Assembly (NCBI RefSeq): GCF_014645615.1
Contig: NZ_BMMB01000008.1
Coordinates: 124,001 to 188,000, forward strand
Reading direction: 5' to 3'
From: Paenibacillus hunanensis
GTDB lineage: Bacteria > Bacillota > Bacilli > Paenibacillales > Paenibacillaceae
DNA length: 64,000 nucleotides
The stretch's first letter is position 1; each line of letters begins with the position of its first letter. Shown here in pieces: positions 63,634 to 64,000 of this stretch. Position numbers and translations under genes: made by a program. Under the pieces are notes generated by a model. The model made no database searches and was not told the origin of the DNA. It was given only the letters and a program-made list of their open reading frames with translations.

Positions 63634-64000
63634 TCAGGCTGGACGTACCGAATAGGCAATTCCATTCGTCACATCGAGCGCATTCAACTGACCACCATAT
63701 ACAGCGCCACCATCAATACCGATGATGCGATTAATGCCATAATAGATGTCAAAGCGCGTATTATCCTTGTGCAGGTAAAAGGTTGGTGTATGACCAAACA
63801 CAACGAGCTTCTCACCATCATAGTCGTTATGAAAGGCTTCACGAATCCAGATCAATTGTCGTCTAGAGCATTCGGAGACAGGCTTACCCGGCTCTACACC
63901 TGCATGGACAAAGAGATAGTCCTCTGTCTCATAATACAACTTCAGGCTGCGAATAAAGTCCAGATGCCGATCCAGCGTCTCACAGTGCAGATCAGGCAAT
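63634..64000 (-). CDS. Calcineurin-like metallophosphoesterase, C-terminal part (runs off right edge)
   Basis: About 121 C-terminal residues are in the window; the frame is open to the edge with no convincing start. Seen: LFVHAGVEPG and VVFGHTPTFYL (the GHTP motif) and the ending IIGIDGGAVYGGQLNALDV, which place it in the calcineurin-like fold of Ser/Thr protein phosphatases and diadenosine tetraphosphatases. The N-terminal metal motifs (DxHG, GDxxDRG) are outside. The exact substrate cannot be told. Confidence 0.85.
   Translation of the reverse strand, partial: LPDLHCETLDRHLDFIRSLKLYYETEDYLFVHAGVEPGKPVSECSRRQLIWIREAFHNDYDGEKLVVFGHTPTFYLHKDNTRFDIYYGINRIIGIDGGAVYGGQLNALDVTNGIAYSVRPA

Overview
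The window reads as a chromosomal segment of a Gram-positive Bacilli member, most likely Paenibacillus or a close relative. The evidence is strong AGGAGG-type ribosome binding sites with many TTG and GTG starts, a T-box leader on trpS, an S-box (SAM-I) leader on the methionine transporter, CUT1 sugar transporters of the LplB/LplC type, an SLH-domain surface protein, and a set of small genes that match the Bacillus yut region (lipA, yutD, yutI, yuzB, yutJ, yutM). I see no rRNA, tRNA, CRISPR array, prophage or transposase gene. This is mostly core chromosome with one carbohydrate cluster and several short repeat families.

Layout. 1-1.5 kb: heme oxygenase followed by the N-terminal half of a bacteriophytochrome that runs off the left edge. 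2-11 kb: a fructan-utilization cluster, consisting of a LacI-type regulator, a divergent promoter with a perfect cre, two ABC permeases, a lipoprotein binding protein, a cytoplasmic GH32 enzyme and a secreted GH32 enzyme. 11-20 kb: drug exporter, lipA-yutD, NAD kinase, truncated haemoglobin, a DUF2225 protein and a chemoreceptor. 20-29 kb: a YycC-like pair, M3 oligopeptidase, SLH-anchored esterase, aldose epimerase, T-box and trpS. 29.8-33 kb: Fur-controlled siderophore permeases and binding protein. 33-38 kb: YfhP-like hydrolase, ctaB, a toprim protein and a membrane transglutaminase. 38.6-43 kb: two tandem paralogous class B penicillin-binding proteins. 43.7-47.5 kb: a manganese-type ABC transporter with an MntR-like operator. 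47.8-53 kb: HAD phosphatase, DUF456 protein, lipid flippase-like protein, thioredoxin-like protein and ctaA. 53.6-56.5 kb: S-box and metNIQ. 56.7-64 kb: YbaK deacylase, an SDR, NfuA/YuzB/YutJ, MqnE, an ErpA/YutM protein, a small unknown and a phosphoesterase that runs off the right edge.

How the genes work together. The fructan cluster should degrade polymer outside the cell, import oligosaccharides without its own ATPase, and hydrolyse them inside. Heme and iron recur across the window: heme oxygenase with a biliverdin photoreceptor, globin, heme O and heme A synthases, siderophore uptake, and Fe-S carriers next to the radical-SAM enzymes LipA and MqnE.

The most unusual content is non-coding. 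A palindromic element of about 110 bp occurs three times, and its arms carry compensatory base changes. A second element of about 62 bp with two hairpins also occurs three times: two tandem copies form the lipA leader, and one copy sits inside a copy of the first element, flanked by a 6-bp direct repeat. There are also a (AACGCT)13 tract, a GATA tract at a stop codon, a four-fold 10-bp-phased repeat before the manganese transporter, and a structured leader before the surface esterase.
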